From contig NZ_FXTL01000002.1 in the NCBI RefSeq assembly GCF_900182665.1, forward strand, positions 62,001-126,000: 64,000 bases of DNA. Direction: 5' to 3'. The translations under genes were made by a program, and so were the position numbers. The stretch is from Propioniciclava tarda. GTDB taxonomy: Bacteria; Actinomycetota; Actinomycetes; Propionibacteriales; Propionibacteriaceae. This document shows positions 57,220 to 64,000 of this stretch, piece by piece. The notes below the pieces were generated by a model, which was given only the letters and a program-made list of their open reading frames with translations, was not told the origin of the DNA and made no database searches. Numbering within the stretch: position 1 is the first letter of the stretch; every line of letters begins with the position of its first letter.

Positions 57220-58404
57220 ATGCTTCGTTACCTGACCGCGGGGGAGTCCCACGGACGCGCGTTGATCGCCACGATCGAGGGGCTTCCGGCGCACGTGGCC
57301 ATTTCGACCGACGAGATTTCGGACGCCCTCGCGCGGCGCCGCCTCGGGGTCGGGCGCGGGGCGCGCATGAAGTTCGAGCGCGACGAGGTGACGCTGATGA
57401 CCGGCGTCCGGCATGGCGAGACGCTGGGTTCGCCGATCGCGGTGGTGATCAACAACACCGAGTGGGACAAGTGGGAGACCGTGATGTCGCCCGACGCGGT
57501 CGACCCCGAGGAGCTGGCCGCTCAGGCGCGCAGCGCCGCCCTGACGCGCCCGCGTCCGGGCCACGCGGACCTGGCCGGCATGCAGAAGTACGACTGGGAC
57601 GAGGCGCGGCCCATCCTCGAGCGGGCCTCGGCCCGCGAGACCGCCGCCCGGGTCGCCATCGGGCAGATCGCCCGGAACTTCCTCGACCAGGCGTTCGGCA
57701 TCCGGGTGGTTAGCCACGTCGTGCAGTTGGGGGCGGTGGCGTCCGGCGGGCAGGTCCGTCCGACCCCGGACGATCAGGCGGCGATCGACGCCGATCCGGT
57801 GCGCTGCTTCGACGAGGCCGTGGCCGACGCCATGCTCGCCGAAGTCGAGGCCGCCAAGGCCGACGGCGACACCCTGGGCGGCATCGTCGAAGTGCTGGCC
57901 TACGGCGTCCCGGCCGGTCTGGGATCGCACATCCAGGGCGACCGGCGCCTCGACGCTCGGCTGGCTGGCGCGCTCATGGGCATCCAGGCCATCAAGGCCG
58001 TCGCCGTGGGTGACGGCTTCGACATGTCGACCCGCGGCTCGCTCGCGCACGACGAGATGGTGCCCTCCGAGCATGGTCCGGTGCGGCTGAGCAACCGCTC
58101 GGGCGGCACCGAGGGCGGGATGAGCACCGGCGAACTGCTGCGCGTCCGGGCGATCATGAAGCCCATCTCCACGGTGCCCCGGGCGTTGCGCACGGTCGAC
58201 GTGGCGTCCAACGAGCCGGCCCAGGCGCACCACCAGCGCTCGGACGTCTGCGCGGTCCCGGCGGCCGGCGTGGTCGCCGAGGCGATGGTCGCGTTGGTCC
58301 TCGCGGAGGTCGCGTTGGAGAAGTTCGGGGGAGACTCGGTGGAGGAAGCGCGCCGCAACTACCAGGCCTACCTGGCCCGCCTCGCGGAGCGTGGGCTGGG
58401 GTGA
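57220..58404 (+). CDS. aroC: Chorismate synthase
   Basis: A 394-residue FMN enzyme that makes chorismate from EPSP, the last shikimate step. Family motifs are [20 protein letters not shown] (residues 4–23), [41 protein letters not shown], and [12 protein letters not shown] with FKPI-type [11 protein letters not shown]. Length is normal. A CAGACT box 7 nt before the ATG may be its weak leaderless promoter. The stop overlaps the GTG of aroK. Its product feeds the TrpE encoded at the window start. Confidence 0.97.
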   Translation: MLRYLTAGESHGRALIATIEGLPAHVAISTDEISDALARRRLGVGRGARMKFERDEVTLMTGVRHGETLGSPIAVVINNTEWDKWETVMSPDAVDPEELAAQARSAALTRPRPGHADLAGMQKYDWDEARPILERASARETAARVAIGQIARNFLDQAFGIRVVSHVVQLGAVASGGQVRPTPDDQAAIDADPVRCFDEAVADAMLAEVEAAKADGDTLGGIVEVLAYGVPAGLGSHIQGDRRLDARLAGALMGIQAIKAVAVGDGFDMSTRGSLAHDEMVPSEHGPVRLSNRSGGTEGGMSTGELLRVRAIMKPISTVPRALRTVDVASNEPAQAHHQRSDVCAVPAAGVVAEAMVALVLAEVALEKFGGDSVEEARRNYQAYLARLAERGLG

Positions 58405-58913
58405 GCCGCACCATCGCGCTGATCGGCATCTCGGGGGCCGGCAAGTCGAAGATCGGCCGGACGCTGGCCGCCCGCCTCGGCGTCGACCTGCTCGACGTGG
58501 ACGCCGAGGTCGAGCGCCGCCAGGGCCGCACGATTGCCGACATCTTCGCCACGGACGGCGAGGCCGCCTTCCGGGCCGCCGAGTCCGACGTCTGCGTCGA
58601 GGCCCTCGGACGCCCCCGGACGGTCGTCTCCCTGGGCGGGGGAGCGCCGATGACGCCCGCCATCGCCGATGCCCTGCGCGGCGTCCACGTGGTGTGGCTC
58701 CGCGTCTCGCCTGCGGTCGCGGCGTCCCGGGTTGCCGGCCACGGCGACCGTCCGCTGCTGAATGACGACGACCTCGTCGCGAAGCTGACCCGGATGCTGG
58801 ACGCCCGGGGCGCCACCTACGCGCGCCTCGCCGATCAGATCGTGGACGCCGACGGCGACGACGCGGACGCCAAGGCCCAGCTGATCGCGGCGGCGGCGGA
58901 GGCGTCCGTATGA
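58401..58913 (+). CDS. aroK: Shikimate kinase
   Basis: A 170-residue P-loop kinase that phosphorylates shikimate with ATP. Walker A is [15 protein letters not shown] (the canonical G-K-S/T is intact), followed by [21 protein letters not shown] (substrate-binding Asp and Arg) and [10 protein letters not shown]. The lid contains DRPLL. Length is typical. It overlaps aroC and aroB by four bases each, so aroCKB is one unit. Confidence 0.96.
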   Translation: MSRTIALIGISGAGKSKIGRTLAARLGVDLLDVDAEVERRQGRTIADIFATDGEAAFRAAESDVCVEALGRPRTVVSLGGGAPMTPAIADALRGVHVVWLRVSPAVAASRVAGHGDRPLLNDDDLVAKLTRMLDARGATYARLADQIVDADGDDADAKAQLIAAAAEASV

Positions 58914-59986
58914 AGACGATCCGAGTGAACGCCGAGCGGCCGTACGACGTCACCGTCGGGCACGGTGCGGTGGCCGGCCTAGCAGACGCCGTCGCGGGCT
59001 GCGCCAAGGTCGCCGTGCTGCACCCGCCCGTCCTGGCCGACGAGGTGGCGCGATGGACGGCCGGCATCGCGGGCGAGGTCATCCCGATCGTCCTGCCGGA
59101 CGGCGAGGCCGCGAAGACCGCGTCCGTCCTGGCATCGGTCTGGGAGGCTCTCGCCGATGCGGGCTTCACTCGCTCGGACGCCGTCGTCGGCGTCGGCGGT
59201 GGCGCGACCACCGATCTGGCCGGCTTCGTGGCGTCCAGCTGGCTGCGGGGGGTGCGGTACGTGAGCGTCCCGACGACCGTGCTGGCCATGGTGGACGCCG
59301 CCGTCGGCGGTAAGACCGGCATCGACCTGCCGCAGGGCAAGAACCTCGTCGGCGCCTTCTGGGAGCCAGCCGCCGTAGTGGCCGACCTGGACGCCCTCGC
59401 GACCCTGTCCATCGACGAACTCCGCGGCGGGCTGGCCGAGATGATCAAGCACGGCTTCATCGCCGATCCGCGCACCCTGGAGCTCTTCGAGGCCGACCCG
59501 GCCGCGATGCTCGACTCGGCCTCCCCGGCGTTGGCCGAGGCGATCGAGCGGTCGATCGCGGTCAAGGCGTCCGTGGTGTCGGCCGATCTGCGCGAGGCGA
59601 CCTCGGTGGGCAAGCAGGTCGGACGCGAGCTGCTGAACTACGGCCACACCCTCGCCCACGCCATCGAGAAGCGTGAGCACTACACCTGGCGGCACGGGGA
59701 CGCCGTCGCCGTCGGCCTCAACTTCGCGGCCACCCTGAGCCACGTGCTCGGACACCTGTCGGCGTCCGACGTCGAGCGCCACCGAGCCATCCTGACGTCG
59801 GTCGGATTACCGATCAGTTATGAGTCCGACGCCTGGGCCGACCTGCGTGCCACGATGAACCTCGACAAAAAGGCCCGCGGCGACGCCGTCCGTTTCGTGC
59901 TGCTCGACGGCGTCGCGGACCCCTTCATTGCTGTGGCCCCGGACGAAGCCGCCCTGGCCACGGCGTACGACGAGATCACGAGGTAG
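58910..59986 (+). CDS. aroB: 3-dehydroquinate synthase
   Basis: A 358-residue NAD- and metal-dependent enzyme that forms dehydroquinate from DAHP. Visible motifs are LPDGEAAKT, VGVGGGATTDLAGFVASSWLRGV, VDAAVGGKTGIDLPQGKNLVG, the metal ligands in GLAEMIKHGFI and NYGHTLAHAIE, and the late HGDAVAVGL. It overlaps aroK by four bases. aroE and aroQ are not next to it, so the pathway genes are split. Confidence 0.97.
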   Translation: MKTIRVNAERPYDVTVGHGAVAGLADAVAGCAKVAVLHPPVLADEVARWTAGIAGEVIPIVLPDGEAAKTASVLASVWEALADAGFTRSDAVVGVGGGATTDLAGFVASSWLRGVRYVSVPTTVLAMVDAAVGGKTGIDLPQGKNLVGAFWEPAAVVADLDALATLSIDELRGGLAEMIKHGFIADPRTLELFEADPAAMLDSASPALAEAIERSIAVKASVVSADLREATSVGKQVGRELLNYGHTLAHAIEKREHYTWRHGDAVAVGLNFAATLSHVLGHLSASDVERHRAILTSVGLPISYESDAWADLRATMNLDKKARGDAVRFVLLDGVADPFIAVAPDEAALATAYDEITR

Positions 59987-59990
59987 ATCT

Positions 59991-60686
59991 GTGTACATCG
60001 CCAAGCACTTCGAGCTGGCACCGGAACGCGTCAGCGAGCTGCTGACCTCGGCCGTCACGGCCGAGGTCGTCGCCGCCTATCCCGAGGGGCCGGAGGCGAC
60101 GTTGCTGCCCGTCTCCTACGAGGCGGACGCCGACGGCGGGCTCGGCTCCCTGGTCGCGCACGTGACGCGCACGAACGACCTGTGGAAGAGGACGCCGCTG
60201 GGCGAGGTCCTGGCGATCGTCTCGGGTCCGGACGCCTACGTGTCGCCCACCTGGTTCCCCGGCTACCCGGAGCGCGCCGAGGTGCCGACGTGGAACTACG
60301 TCACCGTTCACGCGTACGGTCAGCTGATCGTTCATGACGACGCCGCGTGGTGCCGGTCGAAGGTCGCCCGGTTGTCGGCGTCCCATGGGTACGACGTCGA
60401 CCAGGTCGACGAGCGGTCCATGGAGCTCATGCTGCGCTCCATCGTGGGCATCGAGTTGAAGCTGACCCGCGTGCTCGGCAAGGGAAAGCTGTCGCAGAAC
60501 AAGTCCACGGAGTTCCTGGGCTCGGTCATCGCCGGGCTCAGCGAGCGCGGCGGCGCCCAGGATGAGGCGCTGGCGTCCGCGATGACCCAGATCTCGGTGC
60601 CGCATGCGGCAGCCCGCGAGGAACTGGTGGCCGGCATCCGGGCCGAGCACCAGCTCGGCTTCGCGGCGCCCGTCGACCGCGGCTGA
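59991..60686 (+). CDS. FMN-binding negative transcriptional regulator (PaiB-like)
   Basis: A 231-residue split-barrel flavin-binding protein. The N-terminal MYIAKHFEL and the signature YVSPTWFPGYPERAEVPTWNYVTVHAYG match PaiB, first described in Bacillus as acting with the acetyltransferase PaiA. GLGSLVAHVTRTNDLWK is also family-typical. Whether it regulates genes or acts as a flavoenzyme is uncertain. The GTG at 59991, four bases after aroB and behind AGGTAG, was chosen from the family start. Confidence 0.9.
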   Translation: MYIAKHFELAPERVSELLTSAVTAEVVAAYPEGPEATLLPVSYEADADGGLGSLVAHVTRTNDLWKRTPLGEVLAIVSGPDAYVSPTWFPGYPERAEVPTWNYVTVHAYGQLIVHDDAAWCRSKVARLSASHGYDVDQVDERSMELMLRSIVGIELKLTRVLGKGKLSQNKSTEFLGSVIAGLSERGGAQDEALASAMTQISVPHAAAREELVAGIRAEHQLGFAAPVDRG

Positions 60687-60750
60687 GTTCAACCGAAAGG
60701 ACGATGCCCCCGGGTGGATCGCGACACTGCGTCGCGACGATGCTGGAGAC

Positions 60751-61146
60751 ATGCTCCTGACCGCGATCCTGCTCATCACCGCCGCCCTTGCCTGCTACAC
60801 GGCGGGCGTGTGGGCCGAGCACCGCACTGGCGTCCTGGCGCCCACCCACTCGGTCCTGTTCGCGTTGGGCCTCTCAGCGGACGCGTCCGGCACGTATGTC
60901 ATGTCCCTGATCCAGAACGCGGGCACCGCAGTCAAGGACGGGACCGCTGGCGTCCTGCAGTCGATGATGGCCGTCACGGGAGCCCTCGCACTCGTCCTGA
61001 TGGCCGTGCACCTGCTGTGGGCTCTAGTCGTCCTGATCCGGAACCGGGCCGCCGAGAAGGCCACCTTCCACCGCTTCTCGCTCATCGTCTGGGCCATCTG
61101 GCTCGTGCCGTACTTCACCGGCATGGCCAGCTCGATGGTCCGCTGA
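60751..61146 (+). CDS. HsmA family membrane protein
   Basis: A 131-residue protein with four predicted helices (about 3–20, 29–45, 68–92, 108–126), beginning MLLTAILLITAALACYTAGVWAEHRTG and containing LHLLWA-type and FHRFSLIVWAIWLVPYFTGM segments typical of the HsmA family. The function is unknown. The start was placed at the ATG just before the first helix, with TGGAGAC upstream; the open frame before it is not hydrophobic. DUF2871 follows after 22 bp. Confidence 0.8.
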   Translation: MLLTAILLITAALACYTAGVWAEHRTGVLAPTHSVLFALGLSADASGTYVMSLIQNAGTAVKDGTAGVLQSMMAVTGALALVLMAVHLLWALVVLIRNRAAEKATFHRFSLIVWAIWLVPYFTGMASSMVR

Positions 61147-61168
61147 ACCTCTACGAAAGGAAACCACC

Positions 61169-61633
61169 ATGACCACCACCATCGAGCGGCGCATCTTCAA
61201 CTCGGCCGCCATCTGGACCGTGCTGGGGCTGCTGTCGGGGCTCGGCTACCGCGAGCTGACCCGCACGCTGGAGTTCACGGGCAAGACGCAGCTGGCCGTC
61301 GCCCACACCCACGCTCTCGTGCTCGGCACCGTGATGCTGCTGATCGTCCTCATCCTGACCCGCGTCTTCTCTCTGGCCACCGACGAGCGGTTGGGCTACC
61401 TCTTGGGCTTCTGGAACGCCGGTCTCGCACTGACGTTCGGCATGCTCGTCACCAAGGGCACGCTCCAGGTCCTCGGCAACGAGCTCGCGAACCACAAGGC
61501 GGTCGCGGGGGTGTCCGGGCTGGGCCACATCCTGTTGGCCGGATCGTTCGTCGTCCTCTTCCTGATCGTCCGCAAGGGTCTGGGTTCCACCCCGACGCCG
61601 GCCGCGGAGGTCGCACCCGCTAGCGTGAGCTGA
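61169..61633 (+). CDS. DUF2871 domain-containing membrane protein
   Basis: A 154-residue protein with four hydrophobic helices. AVAHTHALVLGTVMLLIVL, with two histidines entering the second helix, and VSGLGHILLAGSFVVLFLIV match the DUF2871 family of putative membrane proteins. The histidine placement could suit heme or metal binding, but that is conjecture. GAAAGGAAACC is a strong ribosome site before the ATG. It stands between the HsmA gene and a two-component system on the same strand. Confidence 0.83.
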   Translation: MTTTIERRIFNSAAIWTVLGLLSGLGYRELTRTLEFTGKTQLAVAHTHALVLGTVMLLIVLILTRVFSLATDERLGYLLGFWNAGLALTFGMLVTKGTLQVLGNELANHKAVAGVSGLGHILLAGSFVVLFLIVRKGLGSTPTPAAEVAPASVS

Positions 61634-61653
61634 CCACGACCCAGGAGATCGAC

Positions 61654-62850
61654 ATGCCGGACGCCGTGCGTCACGCCACGCGGTCCGCTGCGCTGACCGC
61701 TTTGGAGATCGGCCAGTCCGTCCTCGTCGTGGTGCTGCTGGCGCTGGCGGCGGCCTCGTCGGCGCGCACCGGCTCGTCGCTCGCGCCCGTGGCCGCTGTG
61801 GCCGCGGGCGCGCTCTTCGTCGGGGGGCTCGTCGTGCACCGCCGACTGGGCGCCCGGGGGCGTGTCGTGTGGGTGCTGCTGGTGCTCGCGGCCGTGCACG
61901 GGCTCACGCTCCTCTCGCCTGACTTCAGCTGGGTCGCCTTCCCCGTCTGGCTGGCGATGGGCCAACTCTTGCCCCTGCCGCTGGCACTGTCGGTCGGTGC
62001 GGTCAGCGTGACGTTGGTCGTGCTGGCTCAGGGCCCCACGACCACGGCGGGGGTGGTTGGCCCGCTGGTCGGGGCGGTGGTGGCGCTGGGGCTGTCGCGC
62101 GGGGTCGTCCTGATCGAGGCGGAGGCGCGACGCAGTCGGGCGCTGTTGGCGTCCGTACTCAAGGCCCAAGCTGAGACCGACCGGCTGTCCGCTGAGGTCG
62201 CCGAAGCCCAGCGCCTCGCGGGCGTCCAGGCCGAACGGGCCCGGCTGGCGGCCGACCTGCACGACACGCTCGCCCAGGGCTTCTCGTCCATCGTCATGTT
62301 GGCGCGAGCAGGGCAGAAGCAGCCGGACGCCGCGGGCTCGGCGTCCGCGCTGGCAGGCATCGAACGGGCCGCCCTGGAGAACCTGGCCGAGGTGCGGTCG
62401 GTCGTCTACGCGCTGGCCCCCGAGGACCTGTCCGGCTCCGGGCTGCGTGCCCCGTTGGCCAGGCTGGCCGACCGCTTGCGGCAGACCGGACTCGAGGTCC
62501 ACCTTGATATTGACCCGGACCTGCCCCGCCTCGACACGGGCACCGAGGTGGCGCTGCTCCGGGCGGCGCAGGGGCTGCTGGCCAACGTGGAGACGCACGC
62601 TGCGGCGTCCCAGGTGCACGTGTCGCTCGTGGCGGCGCAGGACGAGGTTCGCATCGACGTGGTCGACGACGGGCGTGGCTTCGATCCCAGCCAGGTCTCA
62701 GGGGAGCCGACCCTGGCGGGCGGCTATGGGCTCCGGGCACTGCGGGAGCGGCTGGGCGTCCTCGGCGGCGGGCTGGAGATCGAAAGCGCCCCCGGCGAAG
62801 GTACCGCCATGTCGGCGCATCTGCCCTTGTCGCGGCGGGTGACGCCATGA
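61654..62850 (+). CDS. Sensor histidine kinase, NarL-family (HisKA_3)
   Basis: A 398-residue membrane kinase. Five or so helices fill residues 15–160 with almost no extracytoplasmic domain, so the stimulus is probably sensed in the membrane. A short coiled coil leads to the HisKA_3 phosphoacceptor in ERARLAADLHDTLAQGF. The ATPase domain has LLANVETHAAASQVHV (N box), VVDDGRGFDP (G1) and GGYGLRALRERLGVLGG. The stop overlaps the ATG of its response regulator. Confidence 0.94.
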   Translation: MPDAVRHATRSAALTALEIGQSVLVVVLLALAAASSARTGSSLAPVAAVAAGALFVGGLVVHRRLGARGRVVWVLLVLAAVHGLTLLSPDFSWVAFPVWLAMGQLLPLPLALSVGAVSVTLVVLAQGPTTTAGVVGPLVGAVVALGLSRGVVLIEAEARRSRALLASVLKAQAETDRLSAEVAEAQRLAGVQAERARLAADLHDTLAQGFSSIVMLARAGQKQPDAAGSASALAGIERAALENLAEVRSVVYALAPEDLSGSGLRAPLARLADRLRQTGLEVHLDIDPDLPRLDTGTEVALLRAAQGLLANVETHAAASQVHVSLVAAQDEVRIDVVDDGRGFDPSQVSGEPTLAGGYGLRALRERLGVLGGGLEIESAPGEGTAMSAHLPLSRRVTP

Positions 62851-63467
62851 TCCGCGTGTTGGTGGTGGACGACCACCCGGTGATCCGAGGAGGCCTGGCC
62901 GCCCTGCTGAGCGGCGAGCCGGACCTGCAGGTCGTGGCGTCGGCCGCGTCCGGTGAGGAGGCGCTGGCCATGGTCGACGACGTGCGTCCCAGCCTGGTCC
63001 TGTGCGACCTTCGCCTGGGCCCCGGCATCGACGGCGTCGAGGTGACGACCGCCCTGAGGGCGCTCCCGGACCCGCCCGCGGTGCTGATCCTGACCACCTT
63101 CGACAACGACAGCGACATCGTCCGCGCCGTGATGGCCGGGGCGGCGGGCTACCTGTTGAAGGACGCTCCCGCCGAGGCGATCGCCGACGGCATCCGGGAC
63201 GCGATCGCCGGACGCCTCGTCCTAACACCGGAGCTCCTCGGACGCGTGAGCGACCGGATGACCAAGGGCGTCCCGGACCTGAGCGAGCGCGAGCTGGCCG
63301 TCCTGCGCGAGGTCGCGCTGGGCCGGACCAATCGCGAGGTCGCCAAGGCGCTGTTCATCTCGGAGGCGACGGTGAAGACGCATCTCGTCCACGCGTACTC
63401 CAAGCTGGGCGCCGGCAACCGCACCGAGGCCTTGGCACGCGCCCGCGATCACGGACTCCTCGGCTGA
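62847..63467 (+). CDS. LuxR/NarL-family response regulator
   Basis: A 206-residue regulator. The receiver has [12 protein letters not shown], the phosphorylated aspartate in [11 protein letters not shown] (Asp near 54) and the switch lysine in [10 protein letters not shown]. The C-terminal LuxR helix-turn-helix is [51 protein letters not shown]. It overlaps the kinase gene by four bases. The preceding HsmA, DUF2871 and PaiB-like genes are plausible targets. Confidence 0.95.
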   Translation: MIRVLVVDDHPVIRGGLAALLSGEPDLQVVASAASGEEALAMVDDVRPSLVLCDLRLGPGIDGVEVTTALRALPDPPAVLILTTFDNDSDIVRAVMAGAAGYLLKDAPAEAIADGIRDAIAGRLVLTPELLGRVSDRMTKGVPDLSERELAVLREVALGRTNREVAKALFISEATVKTHLVHAYSKLGAGNRTEALARARDHGLLG

Positions 63468-63521
63468 GCCCGTCACCGGTTCACAGTCGGGGCCGGTTTC
63501 TCGACCTCGCGACATTCTCGG

Positions 63522-63527
63522 TAGACT
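63522..63527 (+). promoter_or_regulatory. Putative -10 box for efp
   Basis: TAGACT predicts a transcript start near 63534 and a leader of about 26 nt with the strong ribosome site GGAGGAAGG (63544–63552). TCGACC at 63501–63506 is a weak -35 candidate. Confidence 0.45.
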
Positions 63528-63559
63528 CCGGCGTCGGAGTACTGGAGGAAGGCACGCGG

Positions 63560-64000
63560 ATGGTTCAGATCTCGACGAACGACCTGAAGAACGGCACGGT
63601 TCTCGACCTGGACGGTCAGCTGTGGGCCGTCATTTGGTTCCAGCACCACAAGCCGGGCAAGGGCAACACGGTCGTCCGCAGCAAGCTCAAGCACGTCCTG
63701 AGCGGCAAGGTCGTCGACCGCACCTTCAACTCCGACACCAAGGTCGAGAGCGCTTCCGTCGACCGCCGCGAGATGCAGTACCTGTACCACGACGGCGAAG
63801 CCTTCGTGTTCATGGACGCCACCAGCTACGAGCAGCTCCCGATCCCGGACGCCGTCGTCGGCGACGGCAAGGACTACCTGCTCGAGAACATGATGGCCAC
63901 GGTCGCCACGCACGAGGGCAACCCCCTCTACATCGACCTGCCCCCGTCGGTGGAACTCGAGATCACCTACACCGAGCCCGGGCTGCAGGGCGACCGCTCC
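63560..64000 (+). CDS. efp: Elongation factor P, N-terminal part
   Basis: The first 147 codons of EF-P, cut by the window end. It starts [21 protein letters not shown]. The loop that reaches the peptidyl-transferase centre is [17 protein letters not shown], with the tip lysine present; actinobacterial EF-P is often active unmodified on this lysine. The central OB domain ([23 protein letters not shown]) is complete, and the third domain is just beginning. EF-P relieves ribosomes stalled at polyproline. Placement after the aro genes is usual. Confidence 0.96.
   Translation, partial: MVQISTNDLKNGTVLDLDGQLWAVIWFQHHKPGKGNTVVRSKLKHVLSGKVVDRTFNSDTKVESASVDRREMQYLYHDGEAFVFMDATSYEQLPIPDAVVGDGKDYLLENMMATVATHEGNPLYIDLPPSVELEITYTEPGLQGDRS

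Noticed and set aside
57046-59613. An 855-codon minus-strand frame across aroC, aroK and aroB
   Set aside because: It crosses three overlapping, strongly supported genes on the other strand and shows no recognisable motif.

Overview
The window is a 64 kb stretch of chromosome from a GC-rich (about 70 % by eye) Gram-positive actinobacterium. Gene content and order (trpE–HGxxPAAW protein–trpC–trpB–trpA–lgt, yebC–ruvCAB–yajC–secDF–apt–relA, alaS–ruvX–mltG–aroC–aroK–aroB–efp) are typical of Actinomycetota. Several details suit the Propionibacteriales/Propionibacteriaceae best, but that family assignment is an inference. Nearly all of the window is dense core-genome coding sequence. Neighbouring genes are often joined by ATGA, GTGA or TGATG start/stop overlaps.

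Layout. 1–4574: 3' end of trpE, a small membrane protein, trpCBA and lgt. 4704–10689: gltBD (glutamate synthase). 10695–12587: MOSC, SnoaL-like and DUF1697 proteins. 12730–16260: dnaE. 16274–19553: a membrane protein, a CYTH–CHAD protein, and on the minus strand a YbaK deacylase and a DUF554 membrane protein. 19561–25073: histidine genes hisD-C-B-H, then an inserted minus-strand membrane gene and a decayed-looking stretch, then hisA/priA. 25078–26516: a HEAT protein and an L,D-transpeptidase lipoprotein. 26709–36128: yebC, ruvCAB behind an apparent LexA/SOS box, yajC-secD-secF, apt and relA. 36394–45026: DUF349 protein, metallo-hydrolase, hisS, GNAT, kinase, HEAT, DyP peroxidase, aspS. 45027–47045: a repeat-rich island around an AbiEi/DUF559-like gene. 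47046–52618: TspO-like protein, MarR regulator, acyl-CoA ligase, PadR regulator, rarA. 52769–59986: alaS, ruvX, mltG, aroCKB. 59991–64000: PaiB-like protein, HsmA and DUF2871 membrane proteins, a NarL-type two-component system, and the start of efp.

The window joins amino-acid biosynthesis (Trp, His, Glu, shikimate), aminoacyl-tRNA synthetases (His, Asp, Ala), DNA repair (dnaE, ruvCAB, rarA, ruvX), protein export (yajC-secDF, lgt) and the stringent response (relA). No rRNA, tRNA, CRISPR array, transposase or prophage genes were recognised.

The strongest signals outside ordinary annotation are: (i) a hexamer, GGACGC/GCGTCC, repeated at high density on both strands and in all codon phases, apparently shaping codon choice; (ii) a repeat-rich island at 45.0–47.0 kb with a five-unit palindromic tandem array, a perfect 14-bp-stem hairpin, a 26-bp repeat pair and a four-copy REP-like family; (iii) at least eight genes with a TAnnnT -10 box placed 6–8 nt before the start codon and no Shine-Dalgarno, implying leaderless mRNAs; (iv) a GNAT gene with an in-frame TGA just after its apparent translationally coupled start.
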